This document shows positions 22,256 to 29,446 of a stretch of DNA of 64,000 nucleotides, piece after piece. The stretch comes from Iamia sp052038315 (GTDB taxonomy: Bacteria; Actinomycetota; Acidimicrobiia; Acidimicrobiales; Iamiaceae). The number at the start of each line of letters is the position of its first letter. Position 1 is the stretch's first letter. The notes below the pieces were generated by a model. It saw nothing but the letters and a program-made list of their open reading frames with translations. It was not told where the DNA came from and searched no databases. Where the stretch lies: NCBI GenBank assembly GCA_052038315.1, contig JBQGCF010000064.1, forward strand, positions 1 through 64,000, read 5' to 3'. The position numbers and the translations under genes are program-made.

Positions 22256-24463
22256 ATGCCCCGCACCCGCCGACCCATCCCGGCCCACAACCTCAAGACG
22301 ACGCGCCACGGCACGGTCAAGCGGCGCAACATCCTGTGGCGCTGGCGTCGCCTCTTCTACCTCGGCGTGCTGATGGCCATCGTCGGCGTGACCGGGGCCG
22401 GCTACGTCGTCTCCCAGGTCCCGCTGCCCACCGAGCCGCCGGTCGAGGCCCAGACCACCTTCATCTGCACGGCCGAGGTCCTGCCCGGCCAGTGCAACGA
22501 GAACACCGCGGCGGCCACCCTCCACGGCGAGGAGGACCGGGTCAACGTCAAGCTGGCCCAGATCCCCGACGTGATGATCGACGCCGTGGTGGCGGCCGAG
22601 GACCGGGACTTCTTCGAGCACGGCGGCGTCGACCCGCTCGGCATCGCCCGGGCCGCCTACACCGACATCCGGGGCAACTCGGCCTCCCGCCAGGGCGGCT
22701 CGACGATCACCCAGCAGTACGTCAAGAACGTCTACCTCACCGACGAGCGGACCCTCACCCGCAAGATCCGTGAGGCGGTGATGGCCATCAAGCTGGAGCA
22801 GGAGATCTCGAAGGAGCAGATCCTCGAGAACTACCTGAACACGATCTACTTCGGCCGCGGCGCCTACGGGGTCCAGGCCGCCAGCCGGGTCTACTTCCAG
22901 AAGGACGTCGGCGAGCTGGGGCTGGCCGACGCCGCCCTGCTCGCCGGGCTGATCCGCTCGCCCAACCTGGCCGAGCCCTACGAGCACCCGGAGGAGGCCA
23001 AGCGCCGCCGGCGCACCGTGCTCGACGCCATGCTCCAGGAGGAGATGATCAGCAAGGGCGATCGGGACGCGGCCGACGAGGTCCCGATGAACCTCTACGG
23101 CGGGATCCAGTTCTGGGAGCCGAGCAACAGCGTCGACGTCAAGGACCCGGTCTCGCTGGTCCAGGGCGACTACTTCATCGAGTACGTGCGCAGCCAGCTG
23201 GCCAAGAAGTACGGCAACGAGACCGTCTTCGGCGGCGGGCTCCGGGTGTACACGACCCTCGACCTCGGCATGCAGGCCAAGGCCCTCCAGGCGGTCAACG
23301 AGACCCTCGACCAGCCCAACGACCCGGCTGCGTCGATCGTCGCCATCGACGACACCGGCCAGGTCCGGGCCATGGTCGGCGGCCGGGACTTCGCCAACAA
23401 CAAGGTCAACCTGGCCGTGGGGGCCGACGGCGGCGGCAGCGGTCGCCAGCCCGGGTCGACCTTCAAGGCCTTCGCCCTGGCCCTGGCCATGCGTGAGGGC
23501 TACTCGGTCAACTCGCTCATCGAGACGCCGCCCACCAAGGTCTTCCCCGGCGCCAACGGCGGCGCCGACTGGGCCCCGACCGGGGGGTGCTGCAGCGGGG
23601 TGACCAGCATCGCCGAGGCCACCGCCAAGTCGGCCAACACCGCGTATGCCGAGATGATGATCGAGCTCGGCCCGCAGAACGTGATCGACATGGCCCGCCA
23701 GCTGGGCGTGTCCACCGAGTTCCCCGAGGCCTTCCCGTCGATCGTGCTCGGCTCGGGCGAGGTGTCGGTGCTCGACATGGCCGCCGGCTACTCGACGTTC
23801 ATGAACGAGGGCACCCGGATCGACGCCCGGGTCATCACCCGGGTCGAGGACGCCAACGGCAACCTGATCGAGGAGTTCCCGGCCAAGCGGACCCAGGTCC
23901 TCGACGTCGACCAGGCCTCGCGGGTCACCTACGCCCTCGAGCAGGTGATCGACCACGGCACCGGCGAGGCGGCCGACTTCGGGCGGCCGGCGGCGGGCAA
24001 GACGGGCACGACCCAGAACAACGCCGACGCCTGGTTCGTGGGCTACACGCCGTCGCTGACCGCCGCGGTGTGGATGGGCTACCCCGAGGGCAACCGGCCC
24101 ATGACCGACGTGCGGGGCGGGGAGGTCGCCGGCGGAGGCATACCGTCGGAGATGTGGGCCCGCTTCATGGAGCTGGCCACCGAGGGGACCGACGTCGAGG
24201 AGTTCCCGCCACCGGCCGACCTCGACTTCGGCTTCGACTGGGACCCGGAGCTGGAGGAGACCTACGTGCCGCCCAGCACCGCCCCCACCGGGGGCGGCGG
24301 GGGCACGGGCACGACGGTGCCGAGCGACACCACGCCGACCGACAGCACGCCCACGGACACGACCCCGACCGACACGACCCCGGCGACCGAGCCCGAGGTG
24401 ACCGAGCCGACGCTGCCGGTCGAGCCGACGGTCCCCCAGGGCGGCGCTCCGCCCGACGGCTAG
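22256..24463 (+). CDS. Bifunctional penicillin-binding protein (class A, transglycosylase/transpeptidase)
   Basis: Polymerises and cross-links peptidoglycan. Order: basic cytosolic tail, one transmembrane helix near residues 35-60, GT51 domain (EDRDFFEHGG, RQGGSTITQQYVKN, YLNTIYFGRGAYG), then the transpeptidase with the nucleophile in PGSTFKAF near residue 401, SANTAYA and KTGTT near residue 581. A Thr/Pro-rich tail of about 80 residues follows. The 735-residue length is typical. A TAGCAT hexamer at 22197-22202 would give a 5' leader of about 47 bases. DUF5318 lies upstream. Confidence 0.95.
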   Translation: MPRTRRPIPAHNLKTTRHGTVKRRNILWRWRRLFYLGVLMAIVGVTGAGYVVSQVPLPTEPPVEAQTTFICTAEVLPGQCNENTAAATLHGEEDRVNVKLAQIPDVMIDAVVAAEDRDFFEHGGVDPLGIARAAYTDIRGNSASRQGGSTITQQYVKNVYLTDERTLTRKIREAVMAIKLEQEISKEQILENYLNTIYFGRGAYGVQAASRVYFQKDVGELGLADAALLAGLIRSPNLAEPYEHPEEAKRRRRTVLDAMLQEEMISKGDRDAADEVPMNLYGGIQFWEPSNSVDVKDPVSLVQGDYFIEYVRSQLAKKYGNETVFGGGLRVYTTLDLGMQAKALQAVNETLDQPNDPAASIVAIDDTGQVRAMVGGRDFANNKVNLAVGADGGGSGRQPGSTFKAFALALAMREGYSVNSLIETPPTKVFPGANGGADWAPTGGCCSGVTSIAEATAKSANTAYAEMMIELGPQNVIDMARQLGVSTEFPEAFPSIVLGSGEVSVLDMAAGYSTFMNEGTRIDARVITRVEDANGNLIEEFPAKRTQVLDVDQASRVTYALEQVIDHGTGEAADFGRPAAGKTGTTQNNADAWFVGYTPSLTAAVWMGYPEGNRPMTDVRGGEVAGGGIPSEMWARFMELATEGTDVEEFPPPADLDFGFDWDPELEETYVPPSTAPTGGGGGTGTTVPSDTTPTDSTPTDTTPTDTTPATEPEVTEPTLPVEPTVPQGGAPPDG

Positions 24464-24661
24464 CTAGCCCTCGTCGAGCGTGGCTCCCACGGGCACGTGC
24501 GGGTAGTTGGCCCGGCATGCCGCGCACCAGCGCTCGACCGCCTCGACCTGGGTGACCGAGCCCTCGGCGTCCCAGCTCTCGGGCGTGATGTAGAGGCGGT
24601 GGAGGGCGATCAGGTCGTCGCAGTCGACCTCGCCACAGGAGTCGCAGGAGCCACGTTCCAC
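24464..24661 (-). CDS. Small zinc-finger-like protein
   Basis: A 65-residue protein with CDSCGEVDC near the N-terminus and CAAC in the second half, so four Cys could bind a zinc ion. No family is recognised. I placed the start at GTG 24661 because TAGCCT on the minus strand (24674-24669) ends 7 bases upstream; a longer frame with an ATG at 24724 would read through this promoter. It is divergent from panB and its stop adjoins the PBP stop. Confidence 0.68.
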   Translation of the reverse strand: MERGSCDSCGEVDCDDLIALHRLYITPESWDAEGSVTQVEAVERWCAACRANYPHVPVGATLDEG

Positions 24662-24668
24662 GGGGTGC

Positions 24669-24716
24669 AGGCTACGGCGCGCCGGTTCGTGCACGGCGCC
24701 CGGGGCTCGGTAACCT
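24669..24716. promoter_or_regulatory. Back-to-back promoters for the zinc-finger gene and panB
   Basis: Minus-strand TAGCCT at 24674-24669 serves the small zinc-finger gene with leaderless spacing. Plus-strand TAACCT at 24711-24716 would start the panB message about 43 bases before its ATG. Confidence 0.55.
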
Positions 24717-24765
24717 GACCGCACCGCTGGCAGCCACTTCGGCGCTGGACGGAGAGGAGAACCGC

Positions 24766-25650
24766 ATGGCCCCCACCGCTCCCGCGGATGGCGTTCGTCG
24801 CCGTCCGATCACGGCCCCCGCGATCCGCGCTCGCAAGGTGCGCGACGGTGCCGACCCGCTGGTCATGGTCACCGCCTACGACGCCCCCGGCGCCCGCATC
24901 GCCGATGCCGGCGGGGTCGACATGATCCTGGTCGGCGACAGCCTGGCCATGGTGGTCCTCGGCTACGAGGACACCCTCCAGGTCACGGTGGCCGACATGG
25001 CCCACCACACCGCCGCGGTGGCCCGGGCCAAGCCCGCCGCCCTGGTCGTCGGCGACCTGCCGTGGATGAGCTACCACGTCGACCGGGCCGACACGGTCCG
25101 CAACGCCGCCGAGCTGATCCGGGCCGGCGCCGGCGCGGTGAAGCTGGAGGGCGGCCGCAAGCGGCTGCCGATGGTCGAGGCCCTGGTCGACGCCGAGATC
25201 CCGGTGATGGGCCACATCGGCCTCACCCCGCAGTCGGTCCACGCCATGGGCGGGTTCAAGGTCCAGGGCCGCACCAGCGAGGCCGCGACCCAGCTGGTGT
25301 CGGCGGCCAAGGCCCTGGCCCACGCCGGCGCCTTCGCCGTCGTGCTCGAGGGCATCCCCGACGAGGTCGGCCGGATGGTCACCGAGGCGATCGACGTGCC
25401 CACCATCGGCATCGGCGCCGGCCCCCACTGCGACGGCCAGGTGCTCGTGTACCACGACGTGCTCGGCATCGAGGAGCGGATGGCGCCCAAGTTCGTGCGC
25501 CGCTACGCCTCGATCGGCGCCGACTCCACCGCTGCGGTGGCCCGCTTCGCCGACGACGTCCGCACCGGCGCCTTCCCCGGCCCGGACGAGAGCTACCATC
25601 TCTCCGCCGCCGTGGCCGAGACCCTCGGCCTCTACGGCGCCGAGGGCTGA
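24766..25650 (+). CDS. panB: 3-methyl-2-oxobutanoate hydroxymethyltransferase (ketopantoate hydroxymethyltransferase)
   Basis: First committed step of pantothenate and coenzyme A synthesis: transfers a hydroxymethyl group from methylene-tetrahydrofolate to 2-oxoisovalerate. The TIM barrel carries MVTAYDAPGARIAD, VGDSLAMVVLGY (Mg-binding Asp), AVKLEGG, GHIGLTPQS, IGIGAGPHCDGQVLVYHD and a length of 294 residues, all as expected. GGAGAGGAG lies upstream of the ATG. No panC or panD gene is adjacent. Confidence 0.96.
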   Translation: MAPTAPADGVRRRPITAPAIRARKVRDGADPLVMVTAYDAPGARIADAGGVDMILVGDSLAMVVLGYEDTLQVTVADMAHHTAAVARAKPAALVVGDLPWMSYHVDRADTVRNAAELIRAGAGAVKLEGGRKRLPMVEALVDAEIPVMGHIGLTPQSVHAMGGFKVQGRTSEAATQLVSAAKALAHAGAFAVVLEGIPDEVGRMVTEAIDVPTIGIGAGPHCDGQVLVYHDVLGIEERMAPKFVRRYASIGADSTAAVARFADDVRTGAFPGPDESYHLSAAVAETLGLYGAEG

Positions 25651-25687
25651 CCGCCGGCCGCGACAGCGCGGCGGGCATCATGATCCG

Positions 25688-26353
25688 ATGACGATCCGCC
25701 GGTCGCGCCTGCTCGGGGGCCTGGTGGCCGTGGCCCTGCTCCTCGGCGCCTGCGGCTCGTCGTCCGACGACTCCTCGGGGTCCTCGCCGTCGGGTTCCTC
25801 CGGGTCGTCGGGCTCCGCCTCCGCCGACGGCTCGACCACGGTCTCGACCACGACGATCCCGCTCGGCCCCCCGACCTCGGCCCTGTCCGAGGAGCCCGAC
25901 GAGGGCCCCTTCGCCCCGGGCCGCACCCCGCTCACCGGCTTCGGCGAGATCGAGGTGCGGATCGTCGACGGCCCCGACGGCGAGCCGATCATCATCTGCG
26001 TGCTGGTCGCCGACACCCCCGAGGAGCAGCAGCGGGGCCTGATGCACGTCACCGACCTGGGCGGCTACGACGGGATGCTCTTCCAGTTCGGCACCGACTC
26101 CACCGGTGGCTTCTGGATGAAGGACACCCTGCTGCCGCTGTCGATCGCCTACCTCGCCGAGGACGGCTCGGTCGTCAGCACGGCCGACATGGACCCCTGC
26201 CCCGAGGGCGAGCCCTGCCCCAGCTACCCCGCCGACGACCTCTACTGGTCGGCCCTGGAGGTCGAGCAGGGCGGCCTCGACGAGCTCGGCCTGGTCGAGG
26301 GCAGCACCGCCCGCCTCGAGGTCTCCGGCCCCTGCCAACCCCTCCAGACCTAG
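25688..26353 (+). CDS. DUF192 family lipoprotein
   Basis: A 221-residue exported protein. The signal peptide ends in the lipobox LLGAC, followed by a Ser/Gly/Thr-rich linker to about residue 75. The DUF192 domain shows TPEEQQRGLMHVTDLGGYDGMLF and FWMKDTLLPLSIAYL, then a disulphide-capable CPEGEPCP loop. The family is a small beta-barrel of unknown biochemical role. The ATG lies 37 bases after the panB stop, so shared transcription is possible. Confidence 0.9.
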   Translation: MTIRRSRLLGGLVAVALLLGACGSSSDDSSGSSPSGSSGSSGSASADGSTTVSTTTIPLGPPTSALSEEPDEGPFAPGRTPLTGFGEIEVRIVDGPDGEPIIICVLVADTPEEQQRGLMHVTDLGGYDGMLFQFGTDSTGGFWMKDTLLPLSIAYLAEDGSVVSTADMDPCPEGEPCPSYPADDLYWSALEVEQGGLDELGLVEGSTARLEVSGPCQPLQT

Positions 26354-26677
26354 CCCTGCAGTCGAGGTCTCGATCTGGCGGTGGAGACGGACCGCAACCG
26401 GTGAGTGAGGTCGAGGTGCCCTCCCGCTCTCGTTGAGACCTCGATCCGTGCTGCCAAGATCACCGAGCGTCGATGATCCACAGATCGTCCCCCAAGTCGG
26501 ACCTTTCGTCCACAGACCGGGCCCACGATTCCCACAACCGATCAACCGCGTCGTCCTCTAGACATCCACAGGACGGATCGTCAAGGGTGAACTTGGAAAA
26601 GTTTTACCTTGTCATTTGGAAGCCCGGGGCAGCAGCCACTGCCCCGGGCGGATGTCGAAACTCTTGGAGGCCTCGAC
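26354..26677. other. Intergenic region with DnaA-box-like cluster and AT-rich stretch
   Basis: No gene is convincing here. A 10-bp inverted repeat TCGAGGTCTC/GAGACCTCGA spans 26362-26371 and 26435-26444. Four DnaA-box-like nonamers lie within 100 bp: TGATCCACA (ending 26482), TCGTCCACA (26506-26514), ATTCCCACA (26528-26536) and ACATCCACA (26562-26570). They are followed by the most AT-rich stretch seen locally (about 26588-26630). Base composition differs visibly from the flanking genes. Confidence 0.55.
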
Positions 26678-27076
26678 GTGAGCGACGATACCCCTCGGGA
26701 TGACCCCCCGTCTCCCCCCGATCCTGTCTCCGAGTGCTGGATCCAGGCACTCGTGGCTCAGGCTCGAGCCTTGGACCAGGCCGTTGACGACAGCACCCGC
26801 AGAGCGCTCGTCTGGGGGTTCGCGCCCCTGTTGGCGGCGCTCGAGGGACGTCTCGACGAGCGCAGCGTCGACGCCGTGGGCGCCGCCGCTCCACCGTCTG
26901 TGGGCAGCGGCCCGGACGGGCCAGGACTCATCCGGCGATGGGCCCCATCGGTCCTCGGTCTGGTGGCCGCGCTCGGAGCGATCCTCGGTGGCGAGCAGCT
27001 GGGGTCGTCGAGCGCCGGCCCGGGCAACCGTTCGGAGACCGTGGTGTCCATGGTCTGCGCCGACGACCAGCCCTGA
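26678..27076 (+). CDS. Small hypothetical protein with C-terminal hydrophobic segment
   Basis: A 132-residue protein starting at GTG 26678, which has GGAGG eight bases upstream. A Pro/Asp-rich start is followed by amphipathic helices and one possible transmembrane segment (APSVLGLVAALGAILGG) near residue 105. Third-position GC is lower than in neighbouring genes, as is usual for weakly expressed or accessory genes. No family is recognised. It lies between the DnaA-box-like region and the rpsF promoter. Confidence 0.55.
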   Translation: MSDDTPRDDPPSPPDPVSECWIQALVAQARALDQAVDDSTRRALVWGFAPLLAALEGRLDERSVDAVGAAAPPSVGSGPDGPGLIRRWAPSVLGLVAALGAILGGEQLGSSSAGPGNRSETVVSMVCADDQP

Positions 27077-27145
27077 GCTTCGCTGTCACACCCCCTCTGC
27101 ATGATGGCGCCATGCCCGGCTTTCACATCCAGGGGTGCGACCCCC

Positions 27146-27231
27146 TAGCCTCGAACGGTTCCAACAGAACCCTGTGCCGGACCGACCGGCGCCCCGGTAG
27201 CCCCGGGTCCAGAGGGAGGTGCTGACTCGCG
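27146..27231 (+). promoter_or_regulatory. rpsF promoter and probable S6:S18 autoregulatory leader
   Basis: TAGCCT (27146-27151) predicts transcription from about 27158. The leader starts with a hairpin GGTTC/GAACC (27157-27171). A second structure follows: GGACC (27179-27183) pairs with GGTCC (27206-27210) and encloses ACCGG-CGCC-CCGGT, leaving the asymmetric 3' internal loop AGCCCCG. Known rpsF leaders bind the S6:S18 dimer through such an asymmetric loop with a CCG. A GGGAGG site precedes the ATG. Confidence 0.5.
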
Positions 27232-27579
27232 ATGCGAGCGTACGAGCTGATGGTCATCTTCGACGGTGACCTCGATGAGTCCACGGTGCAGCAGGGGATC
27301 AACCGGATCCACGCGCAGATCACCGAGGCCGGTGGCGAGACCAAGACCACCGACAAGTGGGGGACCCGCCGGTTCGCCTACGAGATCAACCACAAGAGCA
27401 CCGGTTTCTACGTGGTGCTCGAGGTCCTGGCCGAGCCCGGTGCGCTCGACCGCCTCGAGAACTCGCTGCGGCTCGCGGACGAGATCGTCCGCCACAAGCT
27501 CATCCGCCTGCCCGAGGGCGAGGCCGCCCGACGCGGCCTCACCGGCGAGCAGGCCGCCCCGGCCCCGGCCGAGGCCTAG
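27232..27579 (+). CDS. rpsF: 30S ribosomal protein S6
   Basis: Small-subunit protein that forms a dimer with S18 on the platform of the 30S subunit. The sequence MRAYELMVIFDGDLDE at the start and GFYVVLEVLAEPGALDRLE fit S6 throughout. The Ala/Pro-rich tail after residue 100 is a common actinobacterial extension. It is first in the rpsF-ssb-rpsR-rplI operon. Confidence 0.97.
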   Translation: MRAYELMVIFDGDLDESTVQQGINRIHAQITEAGGETKTTDKWGTRRFAYEINHKSTGFYVVLEVLAEPGALDRLENSLRLADEIVRHKLIRLPEGEAARRGLTGEQAAPAPAEA

Positions 27580-27593
27580 TCGGAGGGAATCCG

Positions 27594-28127
27594 ATGGCAG
27601 CAGACAACAACGTGACCCTCACGGGGAACATCACCCGTGACCCCGAGCTCCGCTTCACGCCCAGCGGGCAGGCCGTGGCCACCTTCGGCCTGGCCGTGAA
27701 CCGCCGCTGGCAGAACCGCCAGACCAACGAGTGGGAGGAGCAGACCTCCTTCTTCGACGTGAAGTGCTGGGCCCAGATGGCCGAGAACGTCTCCGAGTCG
27801 CTCACCCGTGGCTCGCGGGTGGTCGTCACCGGCCGGCTCGAGCAGCGCTCGTGGGAGACCGACAACGGCGACAAGCGCTCCAAGGTGGAGGTCGTCGCCG
27901 ACGAGATCGCCCCCAGCCTGCGCTGGGCCACGGCCCAGATCACCAAGAACGAGCGCAGCGACGGCGGTGGTGGCGGCAGCTACGGCGGCGGTGGTGGCGG
28001 TGGCAACCGCGGCGGTGGTGGCGGCGGTGGCTACCGCGACGACAGCAGTGGCGGTGGCGGCAACCGGGGCGGCAGCTCCGGCGGCGGCTACGGCGGAGGC
28101 AACGACATGGACGAGGAGCCGTTCTGA
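27594..28127 (+). CDS. ssb: Single-stranded DNA-binding protein
   Basis: Tetrameric OB-fold protein that coats single-stranded DNA in replication and repair. The OB fold covers residues 1-115 (NVTLTGNITRDPELRFTPSG, FFDVKCWAQMAENV, VVVTGRLEQRSW). A Gly-rich disordered linker of about 50 residues with Arg and Tyr follows, and then the conserved acidic tip DEEPF that recruits partner enzymes. GGAGGG lies upstream of the ATG. The stop overlaps the rpsR ATG by one base. Confidence 0.97.
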   Translation: MAADNNVTLTGNITRDPELRFTPSGQAVATFGLAVNRRWQNRQTNEWEEQTSFFDVKCWAQMAENVSESLTRGSRVVVTGRLEQRSWETDNGDKRSKVEVVADEIAPSLRWATAQITKNERSDGGGGGSYGGGGGGGNRGGGGGGGYRDDSSGGGGNRGGSSGGGYGGGNDMDEEPF

Positions 28128-28561
28128 TGGCACAGCACAAGCCCAAGCGGGGCAGCAAGAACAAGGACACCGGCCGGCGCGGCAAGAAGAAGATCAGCGT
28201 CCTCAGCCAGGAGAAGGTCGAGTACGTCGACTACAAGGACGTGAACCTGCTCAAGCGGTTCATGTCCGACCGGGCCAAGATCCGCGCCCGCCGCGTCACC
28301 GGCAACAGCGCCCAGCAGCAGCGGGAGGTGGCCATGGCCATCAAGAACGCCCGCGAGATGGCGCTGCTGCCCTACACCAACCGCATCACCCAGCAGCGTG
28401 GTGGTGGCGGTCGCGACCGCGGCGAGCGGGGCGAGCGGGGCCTGCGTCCCGACGGCCCGATGCCGCGCCCGACGGCGCCGCCGCCCACCGGTCGTGACGG
28501 CGAGGGCGAGCTCGACGTGACGCTGGCCGACGAGGGTGTGTCCGAGGAGGTCGAGGCCTGA
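28127..28561 (+). CDS. rpsR: 30S ribosomal protein S18 with long C-terminal extension
   Basis: S18 core at residues 1-87 (VEYVDYKDVNLLKRFMSDRAKI, RRVTGNSAQQQREVAMAIKNA, MALLPYTNR). S18 normally ends at this last motif, at 75-90 residues. Here another 58 residues follow: an Arg/Gly stretch, a Pro-rich segment and an acidic end (VSEEVEA). The extension stays open in frame and ends in the TGATG junction with rplI, so it is not a miscalled stop. Its role is unknown. Confidence 0.93.
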   Translation: MAQHKPKRGSKNKDTGRRGKKKISVLSQEKVEYVDYKDVNLLKRFMSDRAKIRARRVTGNSAQQQREVAMAIKNAREMALLPYTNRITQQRGGGGRDRGERGERGLRPDGPMPRPTAPPPTGRDGEGELDVTLADEGVSEEVEA

Positions 28562-29007
28562 TGCGCGTCGTGCTCCACGCCGACGTCGATGGCGTCGGCA
28601 CCAAGGGCGAGGTGGTGGAGGTGGCCGACGGCCACGCCCGCAACCTCCTGCTCCCCGCCGGTCTGGCCGTCAAGGCCACCGCCGGCTCCGAGGCCCAGGC
28701 CGAGGGCATGCGCAAGCGCCGGGCCGTCAAGGACGCCTCCGACCGCGCCGGGGCCGAGGAGATCGCCAAGGTCCTCGTGCCCACCACCATCACGGTGACG
28801 GCCAAGGCCGGCGGCGAGGGTCGGCTGTTCGGCTCGATCGGCACCGCCGAGATCGCCGATGCGATCGAGGCCCAGACCGGCATCGTCATCGACAAGAAGC
28901 GGCTCGTCCTCGACGATCCGATCAAGGAGACCGGAGAGCACCAGCTCACCGCCCGGCTCCACCCGTCGGTCCAGTTCCCCGTCCGCATCGAGGTCGTGGG
29001 GGCCTGA
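28561..29007 (+). CDS. rplI: 50S ribosomal protein L9
   Basis: Elongated two-domain protein at the base of the L1 stalk. The N-terminal domain reads VGTKGEVVEVADGHARNLLLPAGLAV, the connecting helix spans residues 42-75, and the C-terminal domain contains GRLFGSIGTAEIADAI. The 148-residue length is standard. The start overlaps the rpsR stop by one base. A strong hairpin 50 bases downstream is a likely operon terminator. Confidence 0.97.
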   Translation: MRVVLHADVDGVGTKGEVVEVADGHARNLLLPAGLAVKATAGSEAQAEGMRKRRAVKDASDRAGAEEIAKVLVPTTITVTAKAGGEGRLFGSIGTAEIADAIEAQTGIVIDKKRLVLDDPIKETGEHQLTARLHPSVQFPVRIEVVGA

Positions 29008-29057
29008 TGGTGCTGCGGTCCGGCCCCGGTCGGATCGCCACCGCAACCGAGAGCGAT

Positions 29058-29092
29058 GCCGAGGGCCGGCCCGACGCGGGCCGGCCCTCGGC
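29058..29092 (+). terminator. Strong hairpin after rplI
   Basis: A perfect 15-bp stem GCCGAGGGCCGGCCC/GGGCCGGCCCTCGGC encloses a 5-base loop. No U-tract follows, as is common for terminators in high-GC actinobacteria. It separates the ribosomal operon from dnaB. Confidence 0.75.
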
Positions 29093-29446
29093 GCGCCCGG
29101 GCGTCACCCTCCCGCCGTCTCCCGTCCACAGGCCGTCCACCCCGTCCACACCGCGATCCACAGGCTCCGCGCCTAGCGATCCACAAGCCCGGTCCGCGAG
29201 GGTGGGCCCACGCCGGGAGCGCGGTGTGGAGGGACGTGGACCGGAGGCTCCACCCTCGGTCCGTGGATCGCGCCCGGTGCACGCACCACACGCCGCTGCC
29301 ACCTGCTCGAACGCCACGGTCCCGCCGTCCCCGACGGTGGGCACCGGTCCGCCCGTCCCCCCGTCCGCCGTGACGGTCGGGACCAGCCCGCCCCGCCCGT
29401 CGCCCCGCCGACGGACCCTCGCCCGCCCCCCGGAGCCCCGCAACCG
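29093..29446. other. dnaB upstream region with DnaA-box-like cluster
   Basis: A 354-bp stretch without a convincing gene. Between 29124 and 29185 the core TCCACA/TCCACC occurs five times on the plus strand: GTCCACA at 29124 and 29144, GTCCACC at 29135, and ATCCACA at 29156 and 29179. These resemble the 3' part of the actinobacterial DnaA box TTGTCCACA. The region must also hold the dnaB promoter, which I cannot place. Confidence 0.5.

Noticed and set aside
26354..26677. Definite call of oriC
   Set aside because: The boxes are imperfect and dnaA/dnaN are not in the window. I kept it only as a candidate to test.
29008..29446. Small genes between rplI and dnaB
   Set aside because: The available frames are Pro/Arg-rich without a plausible start, and the region has hairpin and DnaA-box-like structure instead.
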